A stretch of 64,000 bases of DNA from assembly GCA_031769625.1 (NCBI GenBank), contig JAUIMM010002343.1, forward strand, positions 1 to 64,000. The letters are read 5' to 3'. The DNA comes from Taudactylus pleione (taxonomy: Eukaryota > Chordata > Amphibia > Anura > Myobatrachidae). Below the pieces are notes generated by a model. It did no database searches. It saw only the letters and a program-made list of their open reading frames with translations, and was not told the origin of the DNA. The translations under genes and the position numbers were made by a program. Positions 63,054 through 64,000 of this stretch are shown piece after piece. Positions within the stretch are counted from its first letter, which is position 1. Every line of letters begins with the position of its first letter.

Positions 63054-64000
63054 AGAAATATATTTACCCGTATGAAAATTTACGTAAGCCCCGGACCTTA
63101 AAAATCGGCCCAAAATTTTTTTTTTGAAATATCCCCAAATTCTGCTTAAAACTTTTGATACAACTTAAAAAAGATTTGCTGCGGTGACAGAAGTTGATTT
63201 TGGTGCTTAATTTTGACACAACTCACCAGAAATATATTTACCCGTATGAAAATTTACGTAAGCCCCGGACCTTAAAAATCGGCCAAAATTTTTTATTTCA
63301 AAAATCCCCAAATTCTGCTTAAAAATTTTGATACAACTTAGAAAAGATTTGCTGCGGTGACAGAAGTTGATTTTGGTGCTTAATTTTGACACAACTCACC
63401 AGAAATATATTTACCCGTATGAAAATTTACGTAAGCCCCGGACCTTAAAAATCGGCCAAAAAATTTTTTTTTCAAAAATCCCCAAATTCTGCTTAAAACT
63501 TTTGATACAACTTAAAAAAGATTTGCTGCGGTGACAGAAGTTGATTTTGGTGCTTAATTTTGACACAACTCACCAGAAATATATTTAACCGTATGAAAAT
63601 TTACGTAAGCCCCGGACCTTAAAAATCGGCCAAAATTTTTTTTTTTCAAAAAACCCCAAATTCTGCTTAAAACTTTTGATACAACTTAAAAAAGATTTGC
63701 TGCGGTGACAGAAGTTGATTTTGGTGCTTAATTTTGACACAACTCACCAGAAATATATTTACCGGTATGAAAATTTACGTAAGCCCCGGACCTTAAAAAT
63801 CGGCCCAAAATTTTTTTTTTTTTAAATCCCCAAATTCTGCTTAAAACTTTTGATACAACTTAAAAAAGATTTGCTGCGGTGACAGAAGTTGATTTTGGTG
63901 CTTAATTTTGACACAACTCACCAGAAATATATTTACCCGTATGAAAATTTACGTAAGCCCCGGACCTTAAAAATCGGCCAAAAATTTTTTTTTTCAAAAA
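63054..64000. repeat. 9-monomer HOR, copy 2 (partial, cut by window end)
   Basis: The first four monomers match 61491 onward (GAAATAT, CTTAGAAAAG, CGGCCAAAAAA, long T with AAAAAACCCC). The fifth differs: a G monomer with ACCGGTATG and a long T tract running into TTAAATCCCC near 63810. The last monomer is incomplete, so the array continues beyond the window. Confidence 0.78.

Larger units (their letters stand above)
1..64000. repeat. Satellite DNA array, ~174-bp monomer, about 368 copies
   Basis: The motif AGAAATATATTTACCC recurs every 173-174 bases from the first base to the last (for example at 175, 348, 522, 696, 870, 1043 and 1217). The bases between are the same unit with scattered substitutions. 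Every monomer I read runs in the same direction, and I found no insertion of foreign sequence, inversion or gap. The consensus is 33% G+C. A monomer close to nucleosome-plus-linker length, array length of at least 64 kb and layered higher-order repeats are known properties of eukaryotic centromeric and pericentromeric satellites. That location is an inference, because nothing flanks the array here. I do not recognise the family. The near-identical long blocks would challenge assembly, so the copy number assumes a correct long-read assembly. Confidence 0.98.

Noticed and set aside
5890..63392. Repeated minus-strand 61-aa open frames (and other short frames) as a gene family
   Set aside because: They lie wholly inside satellite monomers, use a GTG start, depend on the one-base-shorter 173-bp unit, and overlap the end of the neighbouring monomer. 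Changes between copies are no more tolerant at third positions than elsewhere, as far as I can see. No domain is recognisable.
1..64000. CRISPR array
   Set aside because: The repeats are contiguous 174-bp units with no unique spacers between short repeats, and no cas-like sequence is present.
1..64000. CENP-B box
   Set aside because: I looked around the only GC-richer part, TTACGTAAGCCCCGGACC, on both strands. The spacing and core bases do not fit TTCGNNNNANNCGGG.
1..64000. tRNA-derived or transposon-derived origin
   Set aside because: I saw no A-box or B-box promoter pair, terminal inverted repeats, target-site duplication, reverse transcriptase or transposase remnant.
1..64000. Telomeric or simple-sequence repeats
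   Set aside because: No TTAGGG-, TTTAGGG- or TTAGG-type runs occur. The only simple tracts are the T and A runs built into each monomer.
1..64000. rRNA, intergenic spacer or bacterial origin
   Set aside because: There is no conserved rRNA segment or coding sequence, and a gene-free array of this length with layered HORs is not a bacterial pattern.

Overview
The whole 64-kb window is one uninterrupted head-to-tail satellite DNA array. Its unit is about 174 bp (173-bp and occasional 171-172-bp variants occur), giving roughly 368 monomers, all in the same orientation. I see no gene, transposon, RNA gene or unique sequence, and neither end of the array is reached. The consensus monomer has 58 G/C in 174 bases (33%), with a T tract of about 10, five CpG sites, and a built-in 20-23 bp internal repeat. 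Monomer length, array size and nested higher-order repeats (HORs) are typical of eukaryotic centromeric or pericentromeric satellites. All five consensus CpGs also occur as CpA and as TpG, which suggests a genome with CpG methylation. I do not recognise the family and cannot name the species.

Monomers differ mainly in a few diagnostic patches, counted from the A of AGAAAT as base 1: CCCGTATG or CCCATATG at 14-21; GCCCCGGAC or GCCACGGAC near 35-43; the 51-80 stretch (CGGCCC, CGGCCAGAAA, CAGGCCC, CGGCCTA, CAGCC, AAACGGCCCC, AAAATGGCCCC and so on); 126-133 around GCTGCGGTG; and 162-166 (GACAC, GACTC or GATAC). I used these to place monomers by eye. Short type names used below: G = CGGCCC with a T10 tract; gG = the same but preceded by GATAC; K = CGGCCAGAAA, preceded by GACTC and carrying CATATG; F = 173-bp type with CGGCCAAAA and TTTTTTATTT; D = GGATCTT, CAGCC and AAAAAACCCC; cag = CAGGCCC type.

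Layout: 1-2433 is a diverged lead-in. 2434-5040 is a 15-monomer HOR ('a'). 5041-10601 holds a 9-, an 11- and an 11-monomer HOR. 10602-16280 is a mosaic. 16281-24960 is a 25-monomer segment duplicated in tandem (about 4.34 kb each). 24312-37349 carries the 15-mer 'a' again, nested inside a 35-monomer (6,085-bp) tandem duplication. 37350-44818 is a mosaic including a paralogue of 9213-11296 and a 521-bp tandem doublet. 44819-48466 is a 12-monomer duplication. 48467-51072 is a mosaic. 51073-57148 has four copies of a 7-monomer HOR separated by 3- and 4-monomer inserts. 57149-64000 has mixed units ending in a 9-monomer repeat.

No genes work together here. The window records repeated unequal exchange at several scales. 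Its most informative content is the nested duplication history, a sharp exchange junction, the CpG-decay pattern and the internal repeat within the monomer. Comparisons were by eye, so boundaries are good to about a monomer unless a base is given, and identity statements are not exhaustive.
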